Shown here in pieces: positions 9,926-16,643 of a stretch of 64,000 nucleotides of DNA. Numbering within the stretch: position 1 is the stretch's first letter; every line of letters begins with the position of its first letter. Under the pieces are notes generated by a model. That model was not told the origin of the DNA. It made no database searches and worked only from the letters and a program-made list of their open reading frames with translations. The stretch comes from an uncultured Gammaproteobacteria bacterium (lineage in GTDB: Bacteria; Pseudomonadota; Gammaproteobacteria; GCA-002705445; GCA-002716945). Made by a program: the position numbers and the translations under genes. The stretch lies in assembly GCA_905479195.1 (NCBI GenBank), contig CAJQLO010000002.1, positions 246,107 to 310,106 on the forward strand. Direction: 5' to 3'.

Positions 9926-10416
9926 TGCATATGATGGCTATCATGATTACTGGATCTAGGGTCTATTACTTTCATAATAAGCATATACCTAACCTCATGG
10001 TCATCTCTTGTGATAATCATGATTTCCTCACCCGGCATAATATCTCTACGCATTCCCATAAACATTAAATGTAAGCCACCACTCCCTAAAGATAATTCTC
10101 CATTAGCAGGTATCTTTAACTCTTCTAAATGTCTCATTTTAGCTGTACCAGAATCAGAATATTCCATGCCATGAGCTTCGGTAGTATCAAAAACTGGAGA
10201 TCTAAAACTCTTCAAAACTATATCCTTGTTGGTATTATTTTTTAAAGTTCCATAACCGACATTTACATTGCTTCCTGGAGGTGCTGTGTGTATGACACCA
10301 GAAATGATCTCCATAGCTACACCACCGTCCTTTTCAGGTTTTACTCCTGTCATGAAGGCATTAGCGTTAGTAGTTGCAAAGATTCCAATAATTAAAAATG
10401 TGTATAAGTTTTTCAT
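9922..10416 (-). CDS. Periplasmic copper chaperone, PCu(A)C family
   Basis: Members bind Cu(I) in the periplasm and help load the CuA or CuB centres of cytochrome oxidases. A signal peptide ends at NANA (residue 20). The motif is complete with family spacing: His82, Met84, Met94, then His116-x-Met118 after 21 residues. A histidine-rich tail (NHDSHHMH) may add metal binding. Probably works with the copper-type TonB receptor at 49041. Convergent with the preceding membrane-protein gene. Confidence 0.88.
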   Translation of the reverse strand: MKNLYTFLIIGIFATTNANAFMTGVKPEKDGGVAMEIISGVIHTAPPGSNVNVGYGTLKNNTNKDIVLKSFRSPVFDTTEAHGMEYSDSGTAKMRHLEELKIPANGELSLGSGGLHLMFMGMRRDIMPGEEIMIITRDDHEVRYMLIMKVIDPRSSNHDSHHMH

Positions 10417-10500
10417 AAAAATATTATACCTGAAATTAAAAAAAAATAAATTGATAAATAATGTTGATTAATCAGAATATATGATAAATTATATTTATCT

Positions 10501-10686
10501 ATGAATGATTACTTACTAGAAATACTTGTGTGCCCCAAGTCAGGTGATAAGTTAGATTACTCGAAAGAGACAAATGAATTAGTTTGCAAGACTTCTAAGC
10601 TAGCTTACCCTATAAGGGATGGTATCCCAATTATGCTTGTCCAAGAAGCAAGAGCCTTGTCTGCTAACGAACTAAAAAAAAAATAA
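10501..10686 (+). CDS. Trm112-family small protein (UPF0434/YcaR-like)
   Basis: A 61-residue protein with LLEILVCPKSGDKL, a later LVCK and the block AYPIRDGIPIML, the usual Trm112/UPF0434 pattern. Only part of the zinc-cysteine set is kept (CP-K-SG, VC). In eukaryotes Trm112 activates methyltransferases; the bacterial role is not established. It is followed after 4 bp by bcp. Confidence 0.8.
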   Translation: MNDYLLEILVCPKSGDKLDYSKETNELVCKTSKLAYPIRDGIPIMLVQEARALSANELKKK

Positions 10687-10690
10687 TGCC

Positions 10691-11155
10691 ATGAAAATAG
10701 ATATTGGGGAAAAAATAAAAGATATTGCGATAACCACTACTGATAATAAAAATAAGATATCAGATTACCTGAACAAAAATCTCATACTTTATTTTTATCC
10801 AAGAGATATGACGCCTGGATGCACTACTGAAAGTATCGAGTTTAATGAAAATATATCTAAAATTAAAAGAGCTGGATGGAATGTAGTTGGGGTATCAAGA
10901 GATACCATAAAATCACATTTAAAATTTATTGATAAACATTCCTTTAAATTTCCATTAATTTCTGATGAAGACGAAAAGGTCTGCAATATGTTCAATGTAA
11001 TTAAAGAAAAATCTCTATATGGAAGGAAGTACATGGGTATAGATAGAAGTACATTTCTTATTAGTACAGACCTAAAAATTATAAGCTTGTGGAGAAACGT
11101 TAAAGTAAAGGGCCATGTTGATGAAGTTATAAATAAAATTAAGGAATTGAAATGA
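10691..11155 (+). CDS. bcp: Thiol peroxidase of the Bcp/PrxQ family
   Basis: Reduces hydrogen and organic peroxides in the cytoplasm. YPRDMTPGCTTES contains the peroxidatic cysteine in the peroxiredoxin motif, followed by VVGVSRD, FPLISDED and a YMGIDRSTFLI strand. The resolving cysteine found five residues later in E. coli Bcp is Ile here, so it either works as a 1-Cys enzyme or uses the Cys in DEKVCNMF. 154 residues is normal. Its stop overlaps the next start (ATGA). Confidence 0.9.
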   Translation: MKIDIGEKIKDIAITTTDNKNKISDYLNKNLILYFYPRDMTPGCTTESIEFNENISKIKRAGWNVVGVSRDTIKSHLKFIDKHSFKFPLISDEDEKVCNMFNVIKEKSLYGRKYMGIDRSTFLISTDLKIISLWRNVKVKGHVDEVINKIKELK

Positions 11156-11373
11156 ATGAGTTTAATGTAATACAGTTATTATTATTTATGATGGTAATAC
11201 TAACCTTGCTAAATGGCATAATATTTTTTAAAAAGCTTATTAAACTTCAACAAGAAACTAATCAGCTATTATTAAAGATTTTAGCTAAAAATAAGAATGT
11301 GAAAAAATCTGATGCAATGTCATCTGAAGAACTAGAAAAAATAAAACATGAATATTTAAAAAATATGAAATAA
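11152..11373 (+). CDS. Small membrane-anchored coiled-coil protein, unknown function
   Basis: I do not recognise this 73-residue protein. One hydrophobic segment (about residues 8-26) is followed by a charged, probably helical region rich in K, L, Q and E. It is coupled to bcp through an ATGA overlap and lies 2 bp from the HIT-family gene, so it is very likely expressed. No functional motif is visible. Confidence 0.65.
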   Translation: MNEFNVIQLLLFMMVILTLLNGIIFFKKLIKLQQETNQLLLKILAKNKNVKKSDAMSSEELEKIKHEYLKNMK

Positions 11374-11375
11374 CT

Positions 11376-11714
11376 ATGTCTGATAATATATTCCTGAAAA
11401 TTATTAATAAAGAAATTCCAGCAGATATATTATATGAAGATAAAATTTCTATCGCATTTAATGATGTAAATCCTCAGGCTCCAACTCATATACTCGTAAT
11501 ACCTAAGAAAGAAATTAAAAAATTAAGCACAACTGATCTGTCTGATCAGGATTTACTCGGTCATTTATTATTAGTAGTAAAAAAAATAACAGATAAATAT
11601 CAGATTAAAGATTATAGGGTTGTAATAAATAATGGCTCAAAAGCAGGACAAACTATTTTTCATTTACATTTACATATTTTGGCAGGAAGAAGTTTTAATT
11701 GGCCACCCGGCTAA
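11376..11714 (+). CDS. hinT: HIT-family nucleotide hydrolase (HinT-like)
   Basis: Histidine-triad protein hydrolysing purine nucleoside phosphoramidates. FLKIINKEIPADILYED opens the family fold and HLHLHIL near residue 96 is the catalytic triad motif; NNGSKAGQTIFHLHLHIL is typical of HinT. 112 residues, normal length. Ends 11 bp from the convergent pyruvate-kinase-like gene. Confidence 0.92.
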   Translation: MSDNIFLKIINKEIPADILYEDKISIAFNDVNPQAPTHILVIPKKEIKKLSTTDLSDQDLLGHLLLVVKKITDKYQIKDYRVVINNGSKAGQTIFHLHLHILAGRSFNWPPG

Positions 11715-11725
11715 TAAATGTAATT

Positions 11726-12499
11726 TTATTTTTTAAAAAAACCTAAAAACTTATCTAATAAATCTCCAAATGGGTTAACACGAAGTTTTTCTGATTCGAC
11801 AGCTATTTCATCTATGCACTTAACTGATCTTGCTGCATATGGCCCATGAGATGTTTCTTCATAAAGCGCAACAATATCAAAACCATCTTCCAGTGTATGT
11901 CCTATCTCGAAATTCTCATCTCTTGACTGAACCTGGCCTTTCATTAATGTTGGCATTTTTGCCAAGTAAATTGGTTTACAATTTTTCTGCTTAGCTCTCT
12001 CCACTATCTTTTCATCTACTATTTTTTTTGAATCTAATTCTACCATTACAAAATCTGCTATCTCAAAGTAACTTTCTATATCAGATATATCATCATTTTT
12101 TTTAACTCTAACTCCAATAAGTATTTCATTTTTAAAATGCTTCTTTGCCTCACTTATCATGTCTAATCCAAATGTTTTTGGAATAGATAGATATTTAGGA
12201 TTAATAACTTTAGCCAAGGAAAGATACTTCTCAAAATTTTCTGTATCAGTATCATCAGTATCTAAATAAACGCTTGTATCAAAATTTCTTTTAGAACACT
12301 GATTTCTAAATACATTCACTCTGTTAATAATAGTTTCTTCACCATCATTATAAACGACTCTAGCTATATCAACTCCATCCGTCCATTGCCTAGCTATACC
12401 AGCTGTAATCATTGTAAGTAATTCTTTTTCGTCATCTGTTGATGGGCCTAGAGTTGCTATTATTAAGCTCAATCTATGTCTTTCACTTTTATTAGCCAT
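11726..12499 (-). CDS. Pyruvate-kinase-like protein, truncated and probably non-catalytic
   Basis: The 257 residues resemble the pyruvate kinase TIM barrel: IIATLGPSTDDEKELLTMI at residues 13-31 (compare the CTLGPAT start), DGVDIARVVYNDGEE, a strand ADFVMVELD where kinases have the ARGDLG metal site, KPIYLAKM (compare KPVIxATQM) and DGFDIVALYEETSHGPYAARSV (compare the SGETAxGxYP block). The B lid domain, the C-terminal domain and the ARGDLG motif are missing, so normal pyruvate kinase activity is unlikely. A regulatory or reassigned role is possible; assignment rests on motif resemblance only. Divergent from the hydroxylase-like gene. Confidence 0.6.
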   Translation of the reverse strand: MANKSERHRLSLIIATLGPSTDDEKELLTMITAGIARQWTDGVDIARVVYNDGEETIINRVNVFRNQCSKRNFDTSVYLDTDDTDTENFEKYLSLAKVINPKYLSIPKTFGLDMISEAKKHFKNEILIGVRVKKNDDISDIESYFEIADFVMVELDSKKIVDEKIVERAKQKNCKPIYLAKMPTLMKGQVQSRDENFEIGHTLEDGFDIVALYEETSHGPYAARSVKCIDEIAVESEKLRVNPFGDLLDKFLGFFKK

Positions 12500-12599
12500 G
12501 GTGTCACCGAAAATATTTAATAGATTCAGTATATTGTATAAAGACGTTGTTATCCATTAGATGATACTATTACATTAATGGAATAAAATTAATTAAATT

Positions 12600-13382
12600 A
12601 TGATAGAAATACTAACCAATCTTAAACTCATATTTTTTGTAATGTTATTTATAATTTTATTTATCTTTGAGTCATTTTATTCAGAGAGGGAGTGGATAAG
12701 TAAGAGATTCTTCAGGTTATTCTTTCATGTAAAAATTGCCATTATTAATACTGTAATAATAAGATTCCCGACTATTTTCTTAATTATTCCATCATTAATG
12801 CTTATTACAGAAAATCAATATGGAGTTTTAAATAACATTGATATTAGCTTTGCTCTTAAAGCTGTATTCGGGCTTCTTTTATTAGACCTTGCATATTACT
12901 TTTGGCATAGATTAAATCATACCAATTCTTTTTTATGGAGATTTCATTCAGTACATCATCTTGACACCCAGTTAGATGTAACTACATCGCTGAGATTTCA
13001 TTTTGGAGAATTATTACTATCATCACTATTTAAGACAATATTAATATTATTCCTAGGCGCGCCAATTTCGGTTTTCATCTTTTATGAAATACTTCTATCA
13101 GCTTGCAATCAATTCCATCACTCCAATATTAAATTATCAGATAATCTAGATCAGATATTAAGTAAATTTATTGTAACCCCTAAATATCATACAAATCATC
13201 ATACAGTTATGAAGGACTCTAGAAATGCTAACTATTCTTCAATACTAACTATCTGGGATTCAATATTTTTTACCTATAAAGATGCAAAAATTGAAGATAG
13301 GCAATATTTAGGCCTAAATGATAGATCCAAAGAATTTGGTTTAATTCAATATATTAAGCATCCTTTCATAAAAGAACGTTGA
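12600..13382 (+). CDS. Fatty acid hydroxylase / sterol desaturase superfamily membrane protein
   Basis: Di-iron membrane oxygenase family acting on lipid substrates. Four hydrophobic segments surround the histidine boxes HRLNH, HSVHH, FHH and HTNHH, the conserved eight-histidine pattern. 260 residues is typical. The substrate cannot be inferred; bacterial members include carotenoid, hopanoid-related and fatty-acyl hydroxylases. It stops about 30 bp before the riboswitch-like region, and no electron-transfer partner is adjacent. Confidence 0.85.
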   Translation: MIEILTNLKLIFFVMLFIILFIFESFYSEREWISKRFFRLFFHVKIAIINTVIIRFPTIFLIIPSLMLITENQYGVLNNIDISFALKAVFGLLLLDLAYYFWHRLNHTNSFLWRFHSVHHLDTQLDVTTSLRFHFGELLLSSLFKTILILFLGAPISVFIFYEILLSACNQFHHSNIKLSDNLDQILSKFIVTPKYHTNHHTVMKDSRNANYSSILTIWDSIFFTYKDAKIEDRQYLGLNDRSKEFGLIQYIKHPFIKER

Positions 13383-13411
13383 CACTCACTCCCATATTTG
13401 CTGTAATGAAA

Positions 13412-13460
13412 TTACGCCGTTTTGAATTTTTCAGCTTGCCGGCGTTAAATAGCTAAAGCG
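13412..13460 (+). promoter_or_regulatory. Candidate SAM-II-type riboswitch aptamer
   Basis: A perfect 6-bp P1 stem pairs 13414-13419 (ACGCCG) with 13440-13445 (CGGCGT). The P1 loop contains a U-rich stretch and CUUGC. P1 is followed directly by UAAA and GCUAAA (13452-13457), which can pair back onto UUGC with a central U-U, giving the H-type pseudoknot of SAM-II/SAM-V. The order loop U-run, CUUGC, P1 3' strand, (GU)UAAA, GCUAAA matches the known SAM-II core. Recognised by eye, without a covariance-model score. Confidence 0.58.
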
Positions 13461-13467
13461 ATCGGGT

Positions 13468-13503
13468 AACCACCAATGCATTAGCGCATGGTGGTTTTTT
13501 TTT
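13468..13503 (+). terminator. Intrinsic terminator inside the riboswitch leader
   Basis: AACCACCAATGC (13468-13479) pairs with GCATGGTGGTT (13486-13496) around a short loop and runs into nine consecutive T (13495-13503). It lies between the two aptamer-like structures and 62 bp before the start codon it would control, so it looks like an attenuator rather than the end of the upstream gene. Confidence 0.8.
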
Positions 13504-13508
13504 GGCAG

Positions 13509-13559
13509 TTGATCTTCAGCTTGTGGCCAATACCGATCTGGTAAAACACTAAAGAGGAG
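13509..13559 (+). promoter_or_regulatory. Second SAM-II/SAM-V-like aptamer overlapping the ribosome site
   Basis: GATC at 13511-13514 can pair with GATC at 13535-13538 (P1). Inside the loop, TTGTG (13521-13525) can pair with CACTAA (13547-13552), with the same U-U interruption as the first aptamer. A GGTAAAA linker takes the place of the UAAA linker. The helix ends against AGGAG (13555-13559), the Shine-Dalgarno of the next gene, so folding would hide it. This resembles the SAM-V arrangement described in marine bacteria, but P1 is short and this copy is less certain than the first. Confidence 0.45.
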
Positions 13560-13565
13560 AAGGAA

Positions 13566-13970
13566 ATGAAAATTAAATCAGATATATCATCTGATGCTAT
13601 TTTCACAAGAGTTATAAATGATTTAATCATTAAAGACTCTTGTGCTGATACATCTTATGTATGTATTATTTTAACTTTTAGTAGCCATAGTGATAAATCA
13701 CTCTTGCCTACAGTAAAAGTAAATAATGATATTAGAGAATATTTGTGCAATGCGCCTACAAAAGGATATGTGGGAAACTTGTCATGTTCACATCAAAATA
13801 TAAACAATCCTGATACTTACTATATTAAATTTAATCTTAATAAGGTTAAAGATAGTGATTTAGATGAGCTTGTTTATAAACTCACATGCAATATTGGTCT
13901 TAAGTATAAATGCGCATGGTGTTCATATATTCACAAAGGTATTGTGAAAAAAATACAATTACACTACTAG
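13566..13970 (+). CDS. Unknown cysteine-containing, methionine-free protein behind tandem riboswitch-like RNAs
   Basis: I do not recognise this 134-residue soluble protein. Apart from the initiator it has no methionine, yet it has seven cysteines, including YLCN, LSCSH, LTCN and a KCAWC pair near the C-terminus that could bind metal. A strong AGGAGAAGGA ribosome site precedes the ATG. The leader carries two SAM-II/SAM-V-like structures and an attenuator, so expression probably responds to S-adenosylmethionine. It has no close neighbour on the same strand and is followed by a GC-rich hairpin. Confidence 0.7.
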   Translation: MKIKSDISSDAIFTRVINDLIIKDSCADTSYVCIILTFSSHSDKSLLPTVKVNNDIREYLCNAPTKGYVGNLSCSHQNINNPDTYYIKFNLNKVKDSDLDELVYKLTCNIGLKYKCAWCSYIHKGIVKKIQLHY

Positions 13971-13981
13971 TAGAAAGTAAA

Positions 13982-14003
13982 CGGCCCCTCACTTGAGGGG
14001 CCG
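13982..14003 (-). terminator. GC-rich hairpin at a convergent gene boundary
   Basis: A perfect 10-bp stem CGGCCCCTCA / TGAGGGGCCG with a 2-nt loop lies between the unknown gene and the alkB-like gene. On the minus strand it is followed by GTTTACTTTCT, so it best fits termination of alkB transcription; on the plus strand no T-run follows. Confidence 0.6.
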
Positions 14004-14036
14004 CAATCAAATCCTTATGATTCAAGTTGTCCTTAA

Positions 14037-15230
14037 CTAGTTTTCAACAGGGAATGACAATTCATCTCCTTTAAAACTTGTTCCTTCATAGCCAATTTCA
14101 TTATTGATTCTTTTGGAAATACTTTTTTCTTCAGCAGTAGCAAACTTTGCATCCCACGTTGCTAATCTTTTACGCATGTACCAGTGCCAGATTGGCGGTA
14201 CTAATGCTAGCGCAAAAATAGTGAAATATCCCCATCCAGTGTTAGGAGCACCTACATTTTCAAGTTCCCAGAAGTGAGTTTCTCCACGATCATGGTGGTC
14301 AGCTTGACGACCAATTTCGATAAAGAACCAACTTGTGAACAAAGTATTATTATCCCAGTTATGGCGATAATCAATAGGTTGATCTTTTACACGGACTAAA
14401 CCGTAATGCTCTAGGTAGTTTAAAGCTTCTAATTCGAAGTTTGAAACCATCCAAACTGCTGCTAATGCAGCTACACCTATCCAGCCGCCTGCTGCAAAGA
14501 AAAGTGCTGCAGATGGTACCGACATTAGATAACCACGAATCCAACGGTTTTGCCATGAGAAGAAAGAAACTCCTATTCTAGCTAGTCTCTCTTTTTCCAT
14601 GTTAAATACAAATTTGGATTGACCTAGATATGATAGTAAATAGTGTCCATAAATTGTGCGCCCACGTGGAGCAGTTGCAGGATCATCTTCACTAGCAAGT
14701 TCTAGGTGATGGTTGTATACATGTGCATAACAGAAATGTGCTGAACCAGATAAGGCCATAGTCATTCTAGAAATTATAAAAGCAAAACCTTTGCAATGTG
14801 ATAACTCATGTCCATATATAATTCCTATACCGGCAAATATACCAGTCGATAAAGTTGCACCAATTAAGTCTAGTCCTGATATTCCACTTGTGTAAGGGAT
14901 TAGGCCTAACCATAATGATGTTACTTCAACAGGAATATCTGACATAAAGCCATATACTCTCCATGCTAAAGCAAATTGTAACAATACAAAAACGGGCAAC
15001 ATACTATACATTACTAAATTTTGAAATGTCGGGTTTGCTAAAGTTTTACCTTCTTCTGAATGCATCTCACTTGACGCTTGTTTTTTCATTAATGTATCAA
15101 TTATGATACCAACAAATAACAGTGCTACACCTAGCCATGCAAATAAACCACCAGCAAGTACACCTGCAAAAGTTACAAGTATTAACACTGGGGCAAGTAA
15201 ATATTTAATGTTTGCTAATATTACTGACAT
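14037..15230 (-). CDS. AlkB-family membrane di-iron hydroxylase (alkane 1-monooxygenase-like)
   Basis: Family members hydroxylate terminal carbons of alkanes or methyl groups of aromatics in the inner membrane, using electrons from rubredoxin or a similar carrier. The 397-residue protein has about six hydrophobic segments and the AlkB order of motifs: GHELSH (140-145), HVYNHH (170-175) with SEDDPATAPRG, NYLEHYGL (271-278) and QADHH (309-313). The last is LQRHxDHH in classical AlkB, so one conserved histidine is Gln here (Gln309). Strong AAGGAGGA ribosome site. No rubredoxin or reductase is nearby. Substrate unknown; XylM-like relatives are an alternative. Confidence 0.82.
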   Translation of the reverse strand: MSVILANIKYLLAPVLILVTFAGVLAGGLFAWLGVALLFVGIIIDTLMKKQASSEMHSEEGKTLANPTFQNLVMYSMLPVFVLLQFALAWRVYGFMSDIPVEVTSLWLGLIPYTSGISGLDLIGATLSTGIFAGIGIIYGHELSHCKGFAFIISRMTMALSGSAHFCYAHVYNHHLELASEDDPATAPRGRTIYGHYLLSYLGQSKFVFNMEKERLARIGVSFFSWQNRWIRGYLMSVPSAALFFAAGGWIGVAALAAVWMVSNFELEALNYLEHYGLVRVKDQPIDYRHNWDNNTLFTSWFFIEIGRQADHHDRGETHFWELENVGAPNTGWGYFTIFALALVPPIWHWYMRKRLATWDAKFATAEEKSISKRINNEIGYEGTSFKGDELSFPVEN

Positions 15231-15253
15231 AATGTCCTCCTTTGTTCAATATA

Positions 15254-15344
15254 TGTCTAATTTTATATGGACATTAATGTATATATATAAGATTTGTCTA
15301 ATATGTATTACATTTGTCCATCTATTGTCTATAACATTAAGACA
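15254..15344. promoter_or_regulatory. Cluster of six TGTCYA-type half-sites upstream of the alkB-like gene
   Basis: The 219-bp gap between the alkB-like and L31 genes contains TGTCTAA at 15254 and 15295, TGTCCA at 15315, TGTCTA at 15326, and inverted copies TGGACA (15268-15273) and TAAGACA (15338-15344). Direct copies are 41, 20 and 11 bp apart, near whole helical turns, and the last two form the inverted repeat TGTCT-N9-AGACA. This looks like a multi-site operator; the protein is unknown. Confidence 0.45.
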
Positions 15345-15449
15345 TAGGTAACAGCATGTCAATACTATTTAGAGATTATTGAATATAACTGACTTAATGA
15401 GATTAAGGCTTAGATGACCAGGTTTTTAGTACTATATGTAGGTTAAGAA

Positions 15450-15698
15450 TTATTTAGATGGAGTATATTTCTTTCTAAATTTAGCTATACGGCCTTCTTT
15501 AGTTTCAATACGGCCTTTGCCTGTATAGAAAGGATGTGACTCAGATGAAGTCTCAATCTTATAGACTGGATACTCTTTACCATCCTCATACTCCATAGTG
15601 TCCTTAGGCTTTAAGGTTGAAGATATAAGAAAGCTCTTATTACATGTTACATCATGAAATATAATTGGCTGGTAATTTGGGTGAGTATCTTTTTTCAT
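15450..15698 (-). CDS. rpmE2: 50S ribosomal protein L31, type B
   Basis: 82-residue ribosomal protein with MKKDTHPNYQPIIFHD, SHPFYTG and GRIAKFRKKY. It lacks the zinc-binding cysteine set of the type A form (only one Cys), so it is the zinc-independent C- form, often used when zinc is limiting. Single gene between two intergenic regions. No strong ribosome site is visible. Confidence 0.95.
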   Translation of the reverse strand: MKKDTHPNYQPIIFHDVTCNKSFLISSTLKPKDTMEYEDGKEYPVYKIETSSESHPFYTGKGRIETKEGRIAKFRKKYTPSK

Positions 15699-15741
15699 AT
15701 TTTTGGTAATATATCATAGTTTTTCAAGTGTAAAAACATAT

Positions 15742-15747
15742 TATAAT
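15742..15747 (+). promoter_or_regulatory. Consensus -10 hexamer before the CpdA-like gene
   Basis: TATAAT at 15742-15747 overlaps an upstream in-frame ATG at 15746, which therefore cannot be the translation start if this promoter is used. It supports the downstream ATG at 15815. No good -35 is seen. Confidence 0.4.
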
Positions 15748-15814
15748 GGTAATTCATGATATTCATGCAATTATTGCTATATTAACTAATATTTTATTGG
15801 GTTTAGATGAATTA

Positions 15815-16585
15815 ATGACAAATATTATACAAATTACTGATTTACATTTATATGCTGATAGAGATCAAACAGCGAATAATATTAATACATTCAAATCTGC
15901 ACAACTAGTATTTGAAGCTATCAGCAATAATGAGGCAGCCTTTGATATGCTTATCTTGAGCGGAGACTTATCTGACGATGGATCTTTTGAGTCTTATGAA
16001 AACCTCAAATACCTATTAAAGAGTTTTGAATGCCCTATATATCTTATGCCTGGAAATCATGACTCTCCCCAAAAGATAAAATCTATGTGTAATGGTAAAA
16101 ATTTGAAAAGTCAAAATTACAAAAGTATCGGAGAATGGGGCATCTTTATGTTTAATACAAAAAAAGATAACTCGCCTAATGGGATTTTACATCAAAATGA
16201 ATTAGATTATTTTGACAAGGTTATAAGCGATAATGCAAATAGTTTCTTATTAGTAATGCTTCACCATCACCCTATTTTAATAGGATCTGATTCTATGGAC
16301 AAAATGATAATAGAAAACTCTATTGAGTTACTGGATAGAATTAATAACAATAAAATTAAAGGAGTGGGATGGGGTCATATTCATAATGAGATATCTGTAG
16401 ACTATAATGGGGCTCAACTTTTTTCCACACCATCAACCTGTTATCAAGCAAAACCAAAATCAAAGAAATTTACAATTGATCATTCCCAATCTCCAGGATA
16501 TAGAGTTATTCGATTACAAGATGGTGGAACAATAGACACCGAAGTAATTAGAGTTAACGTAAAACAAGGCAGAGATATTAGCTAG
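15815..16585 (+). CDS. CpdA-like 3',5'-cyclic-nucleotide phosphodiesterase / metallophosphoesterase
   Basis: Dimetal phosphoesterase, probably hydrolysing cAMP. All calcineurin-like motifs are present: TDLHLY (DxH), LSGDLSDDG (GDxxD), MPGNHD (GNHD), LHHHP and GWGHIHNE (GHxH). The frame extends upstream to 15746 but the extra 23 residues are hydrophobic and unlike the family. MTNIIQITDLHLY from 15815 matches the usual N-terminus and gives 256 residues. A hairpin terminator follows. Confidence 0.85.
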   Translation: MTNIIQITDLHLYADRDQTANNINTFKSAQLVFEAISNNEAAFDMLILSGDLSDDGSFESYENLKYLLKSFECPIYLMPGNHDSPQKIKSMCNGKNLKSQNYKSIGEWGIFMFNTKKDNSPNGILHQNELDYFDKVISDNANSFLLVMLHHHPILIGSDSMDKMIIENSIELLDRINNNKIKGVGWGHIHNEISVDYNGAQLFSTPSTCYQAKPKSKKFTIDHSQSPGYRVIRLQDGGTIDTEVIRVNVKQGRDIS

Positions 16586-16588
16586 ACT

Positions 16589-16617
16589 GAGTTAATTATA
16601 ATCTGATTAACTCTTTT
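16589..16617. terminator. Intrinsic terminator between CpdA-like gene and amtB
   Basis: GAGTTAAT (16589-16596) pairs perfectly with ATTAACTC (16606-16613) and is followed by TTTT. It sits 3 bp after the plus-strand stop. amtB converges from the other side. Confidence 0.65.
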
Positions 16618-16643
16618 CTATGCCTAGCTTATATCTAAAACAA

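Noticed and set aside
10268..10471. 67-codon plus-strand frame opposite the copper chaperone start
   Set aside because: It overlaps the conserved PCu(A)C gene and has no family match or upstream signal.
13509..13565. preQ1-I riboswitch before the 134-aa gene
   Set aside because: The A-rich tail next to the ribosome site suggested it, but the short stem-loop with its conserved loop is absent, while the SAM-II/V-type pairings are present.
13982..14003. Plus-strand intrinsic terminator for the 134-aa gene
   Set aside because: The stem is perfect but plus-strand sequence after it is GCAATCAAATCC with no T-run; it suits the minus strand better.
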